From: Owenia fusiformis
Lineage: Eukaryota > Annelida > Polychaeta > Sabellida > Oweniidae
Direction: 5' to 3'
DNA length: 64,000 nt
Assembly (NCBI GenBank): GCA_903813345.2
Contig: CAIIXF020000006.1
Location: forward strand, 19,103,936 to 19,167,935
Shown piece after piece: positions 44,201 through 54,690 of the stretch. The stretch's first letter is position 1. The number at the start of each line of letters is the position of its first letter. The translations under genes and the position numbers were made by a program. The notes under the pieces were generated by a model that saw only the letters and a program-made list of their open reading frames with translations, did no database searches and was not told where the DNA came from.

Positions 44201-47200
44201 GAAAAACCTATTATTTTACCAGATTTTACCTCAACAATTTTCATGTTTAGATTTTTAATAATTTGGCCTTTTCATTGTTTGCGAGATACTGTGGTAAAAC
44301 CAGACCTTGGTACATAAATTAAATAGACTCCTGATGAGATATTTATTCAGACTTTATTTTTCAACTTAAGGCCAAACAAAAATATATGTCCGTTTCCGGA
44401 ACCCCGACCGACCCTAGTTTGAACCCCCGACCCAGACATTTTTTAGTACACTGAAAAATAAAATATTCTATCTCTGCCCCTACTCGATTGAAACAATACA
44501 TTTCCTTCTGAAATGTTTTACTCACATCAGGCCCAGGTGTCCATATTTCTCATACCCTGGAACACTTGCAGTAATATTATCGTTAGGGCCCCCAAAACAC
44601 TTGGAACACAGGAAATATTGTTTATTTTCTTGAAAAGTTCGCCATTTTTGCTCTTCAAAATAGAGGCCCGCAATCAACTCCCAGAGGGGTCTAGCAATTG
44701 CTAGGGAGACATCTAAGGTTTCGGGTTTCACCCCCTTCAATAAAATTTGCAATTCCCATTTTACCATGCAGATTTGAAATAAGAAAAATAAAATCTTGGA
44801 GGGAAACTCGAAAACACAACAGCTATTTGCATAAATTTTTCACCCTGACCTTTCACTTAGGAATGTTTATAGTGGGAAATTTGAATGTTTATACCACATG
44901 ATTGGTCTATTATAGTTTGATCTGATCACATGACTTATCATCATCATCACGTTTAGGAGGGGTGGAGGCTTTATACCCTGTAATGTTCTCCCATCTGATC
45001 TATTAAAAATTAAAACTGAATTTAGGGTAGGGAACTGATTATTGCTCACTAGTGGCTATTTGTAAAGATCTGAGTACCATGCCTTGTCCAGGAGGGTTTT
45101 GAAGTGGGAAACTATCAATGATACTCTGGGAGAGGGAATTCCAATGTACCACATGAAAATGTTATGTTCTCACAGAGACAAGTTTTCTCTGAATTGTTTG
45201 AATTAAAAATATTCTTCTAAGGTCTTCTAAAGCTGATTCTGTTTATTTTTGAGTCAGAAAAATTATATTTTTGAGGCATATATTAATATGATGACAACTT
45301 TGTAACCTCTGCTGATCCAGTGCTAAATATACTGATATTTGATGTCCATGAAGGCCTTTATCCAGAAGTTTCGAATGTTATGATGGAATAAAATTGATAA
45401 TAGATCAACAGATCAATAGACTTGTTTATTATTATTATTATATAGGGCTAGTGTCAAGGAAAACTTTGTTTTATCGCGATAAGGCCAAACAAAAATATAT
45501 GTCCGTTTCCGGAACCCCGACCGACCCTAGTTTGAACCCCCGACCCTAAGACATTTTTTAGTACACTGAAAAATAAAATATTCTATCTCTGGCCCTACTC
45601 GATTGAAACAATACATTTCCTTCTGAAATGTTTTACTCACATCAGGCCCAGGTGTCCATATTGCTCATACCCTGGAACATTTGCAGTAATATTATCGTTA
45701 GGGCCCCCAAAACACTTGAAACACAGGAAATATTGTTTATTTTCTTGAAAAGTTCGCCATTTTTGCTCTTCAAAATGGAGGCCCGCAATCAACTCCCAGA
45801 GGGGTCTAGCAATTGCTAGGGAGACATCTATAACACTAAGTACTAACTTGGTTTCGGGTTTCACCCCCTTCAATAAAATTTGCAATTCCCATTTTACCAT
45901 GCAGATTTGAAATAAGAAAAATAAAATCTTGGGGAGGGAAACCCGAAAACACAACAGCTATTTGCATAAATCAGCCTGACCTTTCACTTAGGAATGTTTA
46001 TAGTGGGAAATTTGAATTTGAATATTAAGACCACATGATTGGTCTATTATAGTTTGATCTGATCACATGACTTATCATCATCATTATCAAGTTTAGGAGG
46101 GGTGGAGGCTTTATACCCTGTAATGTTCTCCCATCTGATCTATTAAAATTAAAACTGAATTTAGGGTAGGGAACTGATTATTGCTCACTAGTGGCTATTT
46201 GTAAAGATCTGAGTACCATGTAGAAGTGAAGTGGGAAACTGACGTGGCATCAATGATACTCTGGGAGAGGGAATTCCAATGTACCAGATGAAAATGTTAC
46301 GTTCTCACAGAGACAAGTTTTCTCTGAATTGTTTGAATTAAAAATATTCTTCTAAGGTCTTCTAAAGCTGATTCTGTTTATTTTTGAGTCAGAAAAATTA
46401 TATTTTTGAGGCATATATAATATGATGACAACTTTGTAACCTCTGCTGATCCAGTGCTAAATATACTGATATTCGATTTCCATGAAGGCCTTTATCCAGA
46501 AGTTTCGAATGTTATGGTGGAATAAAATTGATAATAGATCAACAGATCAATAGACTTGTTTATTATTATATAGGCCTAGTGTAAAGGAAAACTTTGTCTT
46601 ATCGCGATAATAACAATTTCAAGCGATAATAACAACTACCTTCCTTTGGTATTTAGTTACCTGGAAAAAATCTTACGTAACAATTTTCAATACCAGGTGA
46701 GAAAGTTAAGTTCGAACCCTGACCAAGTTGTTTATTTAGTTCAATATCTGAAGGTTTTAAGTAAGTACGGATCAAATGATTATAGATTGCATGATGAATT
46801 AAGGTCTCATGGCAGTTAAGAGCAAATGACAAAACGAAGAGATGACAAAAAACATAAGATAAAATATTTTTCTGACTGACCTACCCTAAAAAAAATTGAG
46901 TAAAATTTTAATGAAAAATAAAATAATCCTCCTACCTACCTACCCTAATCTGAAAATACATGGAGCAGGAAACAGACATATATTTTTGTTTGGCCTAATA
47001 ACAATTTCAAGCGATAATAACAACTACCTTACTTTGGTATTTAGTTACCTAGAAAAAATCTCACGTAACAATTTTCAATACCAGGCGAGAAAGTTAAGTT
47101 CGAACCCTGACCAAGTTGTTTATTTAGTTCAATATCTGAAGGTTTTAAGTAAGTATGGATCAAATGATTATAGACTGCATGATGAATAATGCAGTGTGGC

Positions 47201-50200
47201 AAATAAGAGGTCGCCAAACGCCAAAAACAGGGAGTGAAAAAAATTTGGCGATAGAAGTTGCGATCTATCTCAACAATTTTGGCGATGGATGTTAGAACTT
47301 CACAGTTTTTATCCCCGACATTCTTGAAAAATGAAGTTTCATAGTTGATCCTATTCCCATTCACAAAGCTTTTTATTCTACCTAAAACATGATCAGAATA
47401 GAAGAACATAAAGCCACCTACCTTAGAGAAGAACAATTTGAAGTAAAATAGCCAGATAATCATCAGTATTTAGAAAAAAACACTGAAAAATCATCTAAAT
47501 TTTGCCGTGAGCAGGCAGGAAGTTAGCCTACTCAGAGGTAACAATTTTGGTATTGTATCTGTATTGATCGCACTGCCATCTTTATAACTTATGAAAAACT
47601 GTTGAAGTCAGGATTCATTTATAACAACCAGATACCTGTCTAGAACTCCTTGCACATTTGATTCCTTTATTTGTTTATCCTCATTAGACTAAAAAAAGTT
47701 CATGATGTTCATTTTAAAGAGGTTCAATTCAAAAGATGCTACATTTTCAAAATATTGATCTCTCCAAACTCTGAAATAAAAGCTTCTTTGATGATACATA
47801 CTCTAGCAGTATAGCCTAATAACACAATTTTCTTTATCTATATTGTTAGTACATACAACTCTAGTGTAGACATTTGATCAGCATGCTCCGTCTAATTTAC
47901 CCTCAAAAAATTTTGAGTAAACAACCTACCTACCTGCCTAGTGCCTACCCCAAATCTGAAATTTCATTGATCAGGAAACAGACATGTGTGGCCTTTCCAC
48001 TTATTTTAAGCAGTTTAATTTACCATTCGTAATTCATGAACAGATTAAGATGAGGGCAAAATTTATACTGACTAGACAAAATTATGGCCAGACGAAAAAT
48101 ATTTTGGCGAGAGTGTTTCAAATGTCTCTGGACAAATCTGGCTATAGTGAAAAAAATCCTTATTTGCCAGACTGATAATGGTCTCATGGCAGTTAAGAGC
48201 AAATGGCAAAACAAGAGATGACAAAACACATAAGATAAAATATTTTCTGACTGACCTACCCTAAAAAAATTGAGTAAAATTTTAATGAAAAATAAAATAA
48301 TCCTCCTACCTACCTAAACTAATCTGAAAATACATGGAGCAGGAAACAGACATATATTTTGTTTGGCCTAAATATACCAATTACTATTGATGCTGGTATG
48401 ATGAGACTACACGATTGTCTTCTGATTCTAATGCAGATAAACCTGGGTCGCTGACCAGCTTAGAAGAGCTCATTTATTAGCTATTTCATTTAAAATTGTA
48501 TCTGTTTTAACTTTAACCTTTTTTTCATGGAAGTTCTATTCATTCTGAAAAAAATCTGCAAGAAAAATGGAAATTCTGCAACTGATTCATTCCCGGATGC
48601 CCATCCGTCTCGAGTACACAAAGGTATTCGAATGATCTTGATCTTGATAGTGCAGAGAAATCTTAATTTTACTGAGTGGCTCCAAGAAAAAATAACAAGT
48701 TTATTGGACCCCTAAACTATATATTCTCCGAGATAAATCTAGATTTAGCATTCCCCTGATAAACTACTGCTTAGCCAATCTGGTGGGATTTCAAAGTCTA
48801 TTACATTTCAAAGCAAATCTGATGTTACTTACTTTTCACATCAATGTCTGTTAGAACTAAAATAAGGACTTAAAGTCCCCTAGGTCCAGAAAATAAATCC
48901 GATCTCGTCTTCTAATCAATTTTGAGCACAAATCTGTAATGAGTCATTAAACAGACATTTATAAAAAAAATATCAATCTCTTGAGAAGAGCACAATATAA
49001 GAGATAGATAAACTATAGGGGAAATCCTTTAATGATGTTCAGCTTAATTATCCCACTGAAACTAGTTTTTGTGGCTCTAAGGAAAAAAAGCCATCTGTCA
49101 TCGGCCTGTCCATTCTGCTGGTACAGATAATGGTTGAAATATTTGGTTGAAATTTTATAGGTTGATACCTTGTGGGCTTAGGACTTCTGCACTCAGGGGT
49201 TTCATTAGCAGCAGGTAGCGGTTTTCACCGGTTTTTTTCACAAAATCGCCTGTTGCTTTTAGGGACTTTTCAACTTTTCCGTCCTCAATTTATGATTTCC
49301 ATTAATTTTGACTGTTGTATTCATTTATTTAGCCTGTTGTGAGAAATTCTAGTGAAACCCCTTGCACTAGATTAATTTTTTTGAAAAATGGTAACTTTGA
49401 TATCTCAAGTATCAGTTGTCAGATTTGATCCAACTTAAGAGTAAAATGCTTAAAAATTTAATAGCAGAGAATAACTTGTATGTAGAAATTCATACACAGA
49501 ATTAATATGGCTCTTTAGACATGTTATATTGAAGTACTTTAATTCCTCACTATATAGGCTGAACTTACTTCCTGCTAAAGCTATTTGGATTTTGATATAA
49601 TGGCTTTCCCACGGAGCATTTGGACAGCTGAATGATTGTGACCTTTGAAATCGAATTAAGTCGATCCGCGGCTTACTTTTGGTCTCTAACTGTGTCTTAC
49701 ATCAGTATCATCAATCCGTGTAAGTATTAGAGCGCTGAAATACTTCTTTTTCGATCAAGACTTGTAAATTGTTCATCGAGTGAATGTTTTTTAGACCTAT
49801 TTCCAATATGGCGGTTTGCTAGGAGCGAGATACGCAAAGAACGAAATGAATTTTGAGAATTAGTTAGGTTCGGACAACCTCCGTAGATTTACGAAAATGT
49901 CCGAGCAGAAAACGCCATATTGGAATTTGGCAGTAAAAACATTCACTCGACTAACAATTACAAGTCTTGATCGAAAAGGAAGTACTTCAGCACTCCAATA
50001 CTTACACGGATTGATGATACTGATGTAAGACACAGTTAGAGACCAAAAGTAAGCCGCGGATCGACTTAATTCGATTTCAAAGGTCACTATTAATCAGCTG
50101 TTCACTTCCCCGTTTGAGAGCCATAAGTTTCAAAATCTAACATGGCTCTCGAAGTGAGTAAGGCTGAACTCATTAAAATCCTTTACTTGACTTGATTTCC

Positions 50201-50624
50201 TTGTGGCCATGCTCTCTATCTTTTACCACATGTTCCAGGCATGTGAATCTATTAAGTATGCAGCATCCTTGTCTGTCAACTCATTTTGTGCAGAAGAACT
50301 TCTTAAACTGTGCTAACTTTCTATGAGACCAAAATCCTGTCATGTTTATCGCTAAGAACACGATTATTGCAGGTACATTATACATGTATGCTCATGTATG
50401 GATTATACACATCTGGTTGAATTATGGAACTTAAATTTCTATACACTATAATTTCAATTTTTATGTGCTTGAATTAACTTGTACTTCTATATACTTCCAG
50501 GGATGTTGCTGTCGGAGACATTGCAACAGTTGGAGAGTGCAGACCCCTTAGCAAGACCGTCAAATACAACCTCTTGAAGGTTACCAAAACTGCGGCTGGC
50601 AAGAAAGCTTTCGCCAAGTTTTAG
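41258..50624 (+). CDS. RPS11: 40S ribosomal protein S11 (uS17), 4 exons, 154 aa
   Basis: Component of the small cytosolic ribosomal subunit that binds 18S rRNA. Exons: 41258-41269 (MAEQ), 42409-42531, 43411-43616, 50501-50624; all introns GT/AG and phases join to 465 bases with stop. Seen: [12 protein letters not shown] near the N-terminus, [43 protein letters not shown], and the S17 signature [13 protein letters not shown] at residues 119-131, ending KKAFAKF. Vertebrate RPS11 has 158 residues; the difference lies in a shorter loop before GLGFKTP. The first exon codes only four residues, so the start depends on the splice at 41269. Introns 2 and 3 host C/D snoRNAs; the 6.9-kb intron 3 is swollen by mobile elements. 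Confidence 0.98.
43109..43190 (+). ncRNA. SNORD35: Box C/D snoRNA, SNORD35 (U35)-like, in RPS11 intron 2
   Basis: An 82-base unit with an 8-bp terminal stem (AAAGCTGG at 43109-43116 with CCAGCTTT at 43183-43190), box C ATGATGA (43118-43124), box D' CTGA (43142-43145), a C'-like TTGATAA (43162-43168) and box D CTGA (43179-43182). The guide before D', TCACGATGGTCTT (43129-43141), is the U35 guide directed at the 28S rRNA segment AGACCGTCGTGA; the fifth base before D' pairs with the C of AGAC, the known U35 methylation site. The host gene is the one that carries SNORD35B in human. The second guide, before box D, has no target I recognise. Confidence 0.9.
44370..46610 (+). repeat. 1.1-kb direct tandem duplication inside the intronic element
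   Basis: Unit A (44370-45482) and unit B (45483-46610) begin with the same GGCCAAAC end and finish with ATCGCGATAA. They are nearly identical apart from a roughly 20-base insertion in B near 45830 and small indels. A further pair of repeated blocks follows: 46611-46800 with 46998-47190, and 46801-46995 with 48178-48368. Confidence 0.85.
44370..48368. mobile_element. Composite DNA element with inverted ends in RPS11 intron 3
   Basis: The left end begins GGCCAAACAAAAATATATGT (44370) and the right end is its inverse, finishing GTTTGGCC at 48368; both sides abut TAA (44367-44369 and 48369-48371), fitting a 3-bp target duplication. The left end occurs twice (44370, 45483) and the right end twice (46995, 48368), so the structure is nested or recombined. 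No recognisable transposase is seen; the 105- to 140-codon open frames inside (45637-45954 minus, 47041-47463 minus) match nothing I know and overlap the repeats. Confidence 0.75.
48392..48459 (+). ncRNA. Second box C/D snoRNA copy (U35-like) in RPS11 intron 3
   Basis: A paralogue of the unit in intron 2: terminal stem GCTGG/CCAGC, box C ATGATGA (48398-48404), D' CTGA (48422-48425), box D CTGA (48451-48454), and an identical ACCTGGGTCG before box D. The D' guide reads ACACGATTGTCTT and differs from the intron 2 copy at two positions, one next to the base that pairs with the modified residue, and the C' box is weaker. It could be a functional variant with a changed target or a decaying duplicate. 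It starts 24 bp after the right end of the composite element that fills this intron. Confidence 0.75.
49194..49361. mobile_element. CAGGGGTTTC-ended miniature element, copy 2 (in RPS11 intron 3)
   Basis: About 80 percent like copy 1 at 2181-2353 by eye, with the same terminal inverted ends. TGCACT occurs on both sides (49188-49193 and 49362-49367), a probable target duplication if the last base of the right end has been lost. Confidence 0.75.
49625..50101. mobile_element. Fold-back element in RPS11 intron 3
   Basis: Arms of about 200 bases run inward from CAGCTG (49625) and CAGCTG (50101): left GACCTTTGAAATCGAATTAA and GTCGATCCGCGG, with exact inverses on the right. The centre 49826-49902 is not paired fully. 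The 75-codon open frame at 49860-50087 lies wholly in the right arm and is spurious. Confidence 0.85.
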
Positions 50625-52120
50625 ACATGTCAAATTACATGTAAAGACATTTTACAAAAAAGGAAAAAAATATTCAAAAACCAAATCTGTGAAGTTTTGT
50701 TGATTTAAACCAGAAATCTGCATTGTATTTGTAGTCATAATTTGCCTGAAGTCCCTTTTGAGCTCTTACATGTCGTACCACCTCAAACATATGATATCAA
50801 TGATGGAGTGAAGTAGATTAGTGGGGTCTAAAGATTTGATTGATGCAGGACTACAGTGCTCACCATAGATAAATGACATCTGGATTTGCTGAAGTGAAGA
50901 ATTCCCATGTTAAAAAGAAGAGAATTATCCAGTGACCATGCATTAGTAGTTGAGAGTATACAAAATGTAAAAACTTAGGTAATGAGTATCTAGACGTCCC
51001 AAATCACCATGGTCTGGGAATGGTGATAGGAAATTAAATGCATTTATTTATGGTGGGTACTATAAGTTGTTTGTAGATATTCTAACAACACATTCACTTA
51101 AACATTCCTGCCTGCAAATCACTAATCGATGTAGCTAAGTAGAAGTTGTCTTCGTAATTAAATCCAACTTGACCTTTCTGTCTGTTTAGATAAGGCTATT
51201 TAACTAAATATCATTATCCCAACGAACGAAGTTCAGTAGGGATATATCGAAGCTGTCCGTCTGTTATATTACATTGTGACTGTACAGATGCATGACTTAT
51301 ATAGTGTTCGTTGGGATTTGCTACTCCGTGGAGTTGTTGTTTTCTAGTTTACATTAGGGCAACCAGTGCCCAAGAAATTCGTTCCTCTATTCTCCCACCG
51401 AACCAAGCGGTTGTTTGTGTGTGGGCCATTTTACATTTTATAGGCTCGCGGGTTGTCATAGAAAGATTTGTCCAGCTTGGTCATGTTCAACTTCACAAAT
51501 TGTTTTTTAAGTCTTAGTTTTGTCATACCAGATAAAAATTTAACTGCTCAATGCAATGGGTATATCATTCGTGAATGTAACTCCAAAGCAATTAATTGAA
51601 ATTGCAGTTGTTCCACAGCTTTAACAGCATTCATTCACTATTGGTGAGATGACCTGGCAATACAAATTATATTTGCATTTTGAAAGTTGAAAAGTTTCTG
51701 TGTGATTTAATACAAAATTGGAAACCTAAAAGAAGCGAAGTGGATGCTTGTTTAGAGTTGGAGCATATCCGATAAATGTTTTCATTTTTTTTCAAATTCA
51801 TACAAAGTTTATATAACTTTTAAAATGCAAAAGGCCTCTTGATCACCAATACTGATTTAAGGATGTAAACTATAAAGCACCAATTTCAAATTCTTTGCTC
51901 TGGAGAAAGGATGAATGCTTAGTGCGTCGTTAAAAAATGAAGAAAACCACTATAGACAAAATATCTCTCTTATTAGATATCCTCTACAAATTGGTGACTA
52001 TAATTGGGTACCCAACATGCCTTAGTTTATGAAATACCACATTTTTTTTATTTAATTCAAAAATGACTTAAAATCCGCATTTTGCGCACATGGTGTCCAC
52101 ACAGCTTGTTTTCGTTAGCA
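50625..52120. other. RPS11 3' flank; no gene seen
   Basis: Starts with the RPS11 3' UTR, whose polyadenylation site is not obvious (no AATAAA within the first 200 bases). CCCAACGAACG near 51219 and CGTTGGG near 51309 form a loose inverted pair around a segment ending before the 68-codon frame at 51311-51517, which is not recognised. Confidence 0.5.
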
Positions 52121-53824
52121 CAGTCTCAGGCCTCCTAGACTTCCAACAACGCGAACATCAGTTCTGATACCGCGAACTACGTTCCTTGCACTCGACCCAC
52201 GAATCTCATATCGCGAACGTGAAATCTTATGTCGCGCACGACCATTTCAGGCCTTGTTTCCGAACATATTGTACCTCGCACAGAGATCCGTTACCGCGAA
52301 CAATTTGTACATAATACATCCGGGTGTTTGGGATTCCAAGTTACATGTATATACCAATATGAACCGGATTGAAACAAGGAAACGAAATTCAGTTTCTCCT
52401 CCGCTTTCGCCGGACTTTCGTTCCTTTGAAAAGCATGCAAGATTAACATCACGCCCCGAGTTGGCAGGGCTTTTAAATGATGTGTCAAAGGACAGCACTG
52501 CGTCCCACAGTCATTCATTTTTGGGATCAGAGAGTATCTGCGAACGGTGTGGTGTAATAGGAGATGTCATTTGTAAGAACAACAACGAAAGTGTAGAGGT
52601 GTGTGATAACTGTGGTTGGACCAGAAATTGTCTTGACACTAGTATATCACACGCTTGCACCGATGATCATGTTCCCGACATCCATTTTTGTGACTCATGT
52701 GGATGGCAGAGAGACTCAGCTTATTTCAGGTAGATCTACCGTTTTTGTATAGTTAATCTATTTTCTTACACTGGTTTTAGGTGCCATGGTAGTTAACAGG
52801 AAATGACAAAACAGGAAGTGACAAAACCATGCTGGATTTCAAACATGTTTTGAACCAAGATATCAGAGTTCTGCTTTGACCTCCAGTCAGTTTAACCAGT
52901 TCCACATGCCATTTACATGACCATGATCACCATGACCATGGTCAGAATGACCCTAGACATGATGAAATTAATTTTTCAGCCCTCTGAAATTTGTGACTGA
53001 AAAATAGATAAAAGTAGGAGCTTAGGAAAGGTCACTAAACAGAATCTCTTGCATTCTTCAGAAAATGTGCCTAATATTTTGCTCTCAGTGAAACAATATT
53101 GGGAAATTTGATATCATTCGTTGAAAAAGAAAAAAATGAAACAAACTGAATTGAAAAGCGATATTTTTTCCTTTTTATGACCGCCATCTTTTCAGACAAG
53201 TTTCTAAAATTTTAAAGATTGTATCATTTAGAGCACAGATATAGCACATCAAGTATTCTATAAAATCAGGAATATTGTACATAGGGTAACTCATTTCTTT
53301 ATTATGATGCAATCATCGGCTCAAGTGGACAAAATTGGAAAAAGCTGTCACTAATTTGGCAATACGTTTTGTTACTCAAAAGTCAGGTTTTTGTTTTTGT
53401 TGTTATTACCCAGCCCTTTCACTGAAAATGTCCATGCACGTGATTGCAAGGTAGTCCCAATAATTTGTGTTTCCTAGAGCTTGAAAATACTGTTATCGTC
53501 AATGAGTGGATATTCATTCACATGCATGAAAACTGGGAAAATATTTCTTCCGAATTCCATAGGCTATGAAAACACCTCCTTGGAATTTTACTTATGCGTA
53601 ATAATACGAACAAAATTACGGACTTTTTTCGATCAGATGCGTGGTTCGCGGTAACGGATCTCTGTGCGCGGTACAAGAAATATGTTCGGAAACAAGGAAA
53701 TTGTGGTGCGCGACATAAGATTTCACGTTCGCGATATGAGATTCGTGGTTCGAGTGCAAGGAACGTAGTTCGCGGTATCAGAACTGATGTTCGCGTTCTT
53801 GGAAGTCTAGGAGGCCTGAGTCTG
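52121..53824. mobile_element. 1.7-kb element with long CGCGAAC-rich inverted ends
   Basis: Left end CAGTCTCAGGCCTCCTAGAC (52121) and its near inverse finishing at 53824; pairing continues for about 170 bases (to about 52295 and from about 53640), with repeated CGCGAAC or TTCGCGG motifs inside each arm. No target duplication is evident. The unpaired body holds one Cys-rich reading frame and repeats such as GACCATGATCACCATGACCA. Confidence 0.8.
52359..52733 (+). CDS. Hypothetical Cys-rich, zinc-ribbon-like protein, 124 aa
   Basis: Not recognised. A frame open from 52254 begins in the inverted end; the Met at 52359 is the first in the unique body and is preferred as start. Seen: a basic N-terminus (NRIETRKRN), a Ser/Pro-rich stretch, then CERC, a Cys 9 residues on, CDNCGW, a further Cys/His cluster and CDSCGW, giving paired CxxC knuckles that could bind two zinc ions. 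It ends TAG right after TTTCAG, where CAG/GTAGAT could also be a splice donor, so the frame may be a first exon. It lies inside a mobile element and could be element-encoded, captured or spurious. Confidence 0.4.
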   Translation: MNRIETRKRNSVSPPLSPDFRSFEKHARLTSRPELAGLLNDVSKDSTASHSHSFLGSESICERCGVIGDVICKNNNESVEVCDNCGWTRNCLDTSISHACTDDHVPDIHFCDSCGWQRDSAYFR

Positions 53825-54551
53825 TATATGGCGTATTCGGGTAGCTGCGAAAGTTGCATTCTTGAATATAAACGCTTGCTTAAACAACGCATTCGTGAAA
53901 ACACGCTTACTTAAATGGAAACGATGTACAAGCCTACCAAAAATTATACTAATTGAATGTTTTCGTGTGATCCTAAATATTTTTGAAAATCGATATCTCC
54001 TAAACTTGTTAAGTTATCGAAAGATACAGAAATGTCCAAATTCAAATTAGAATTGGAAAAGGAGATATTCTCTATATTCTGCCAGATTAAAATCGACCAA
54101 CATGAAAATCCGTGCTAGGTTTTTAATAAAATAGGCATGACCTGGAATGATGAGTTGTGACACTTTTTTCGAAACCTCTCCACTCGTCCTTATCGCTTCC
54201 TGCCTCTTTCATTTAAACACAATTCTAAACCATACTTTTCTCTTCTGACGTACATAATTGATCATTGCTGCAACAGATCATCATGATCCATCAAGGTATT
54301 ACCTGATTACAGGAATACACTGGCTTAACAGTATTGCAAAGAAGTCAGTTATAAGGGAAAGAGGAATTATGGCTGTCTATTATCGACCTCCTTCATATAT
54401 TAAGTATACGATTATTCATATACTTGTAATCGTCCAACAACCTGTTGTACAGTACAGGGTATTCCAAAATACGTCAATTTATTAGAGGTCTTGTATACGT
54501 ACCCGAGTCTAGGTTATGGCGCAGAGAGCGCCAGCTGTGTGTTATGCCTTG

Positions 54552-54690
54552 GTAACATTTGCTCCGATTTTCATTACGGCGCCCGGCCGATTGAGTATTT
54601 TGTTCAAAATTGAATACAATATTGAGCAAAACACTCAATCGCCCGGGCACCGGCCGATGGATCGGAGCAAATGTGACTCCGGCGTTAGTC
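54552..54690. repeat. Short inverted-repeat element, ACATTTGCTCCGAT stems
   Basis: TAACATTTGCTCCGAT and GGCCGATTGAGTATTTTG on the left pair with CAAAACACTCAATCG and ATCGGAGCAAATGTGA on the right. The whole fits a small fold-back element; the 92-codon frame across it is not a gene. Confidence 0.7.

Noticed and set aside
45285-45345. Box C-like ATGATGA and CTGA in the intronic element, resembling another snoRNA
   Set aside because: No terminal stem, no plausible guide, and it lies in the repeated 1.1-kb unit; the motifs are common by chance.
47041-47463. 140-codon open frame on the minus strand inside RPS11 intron 3
   Set aside because: It overlaps the duplicated blocks of the intronic element, matches no transposase motif I know, and equivalent frames in the duplicate are broken.
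52121-53824. Target-site duplication for the CGCGAAC element
   Set aside because: Flanks (TTAGCA left, TATATG right) do not match at any reasonable boundary, so none is claimed.
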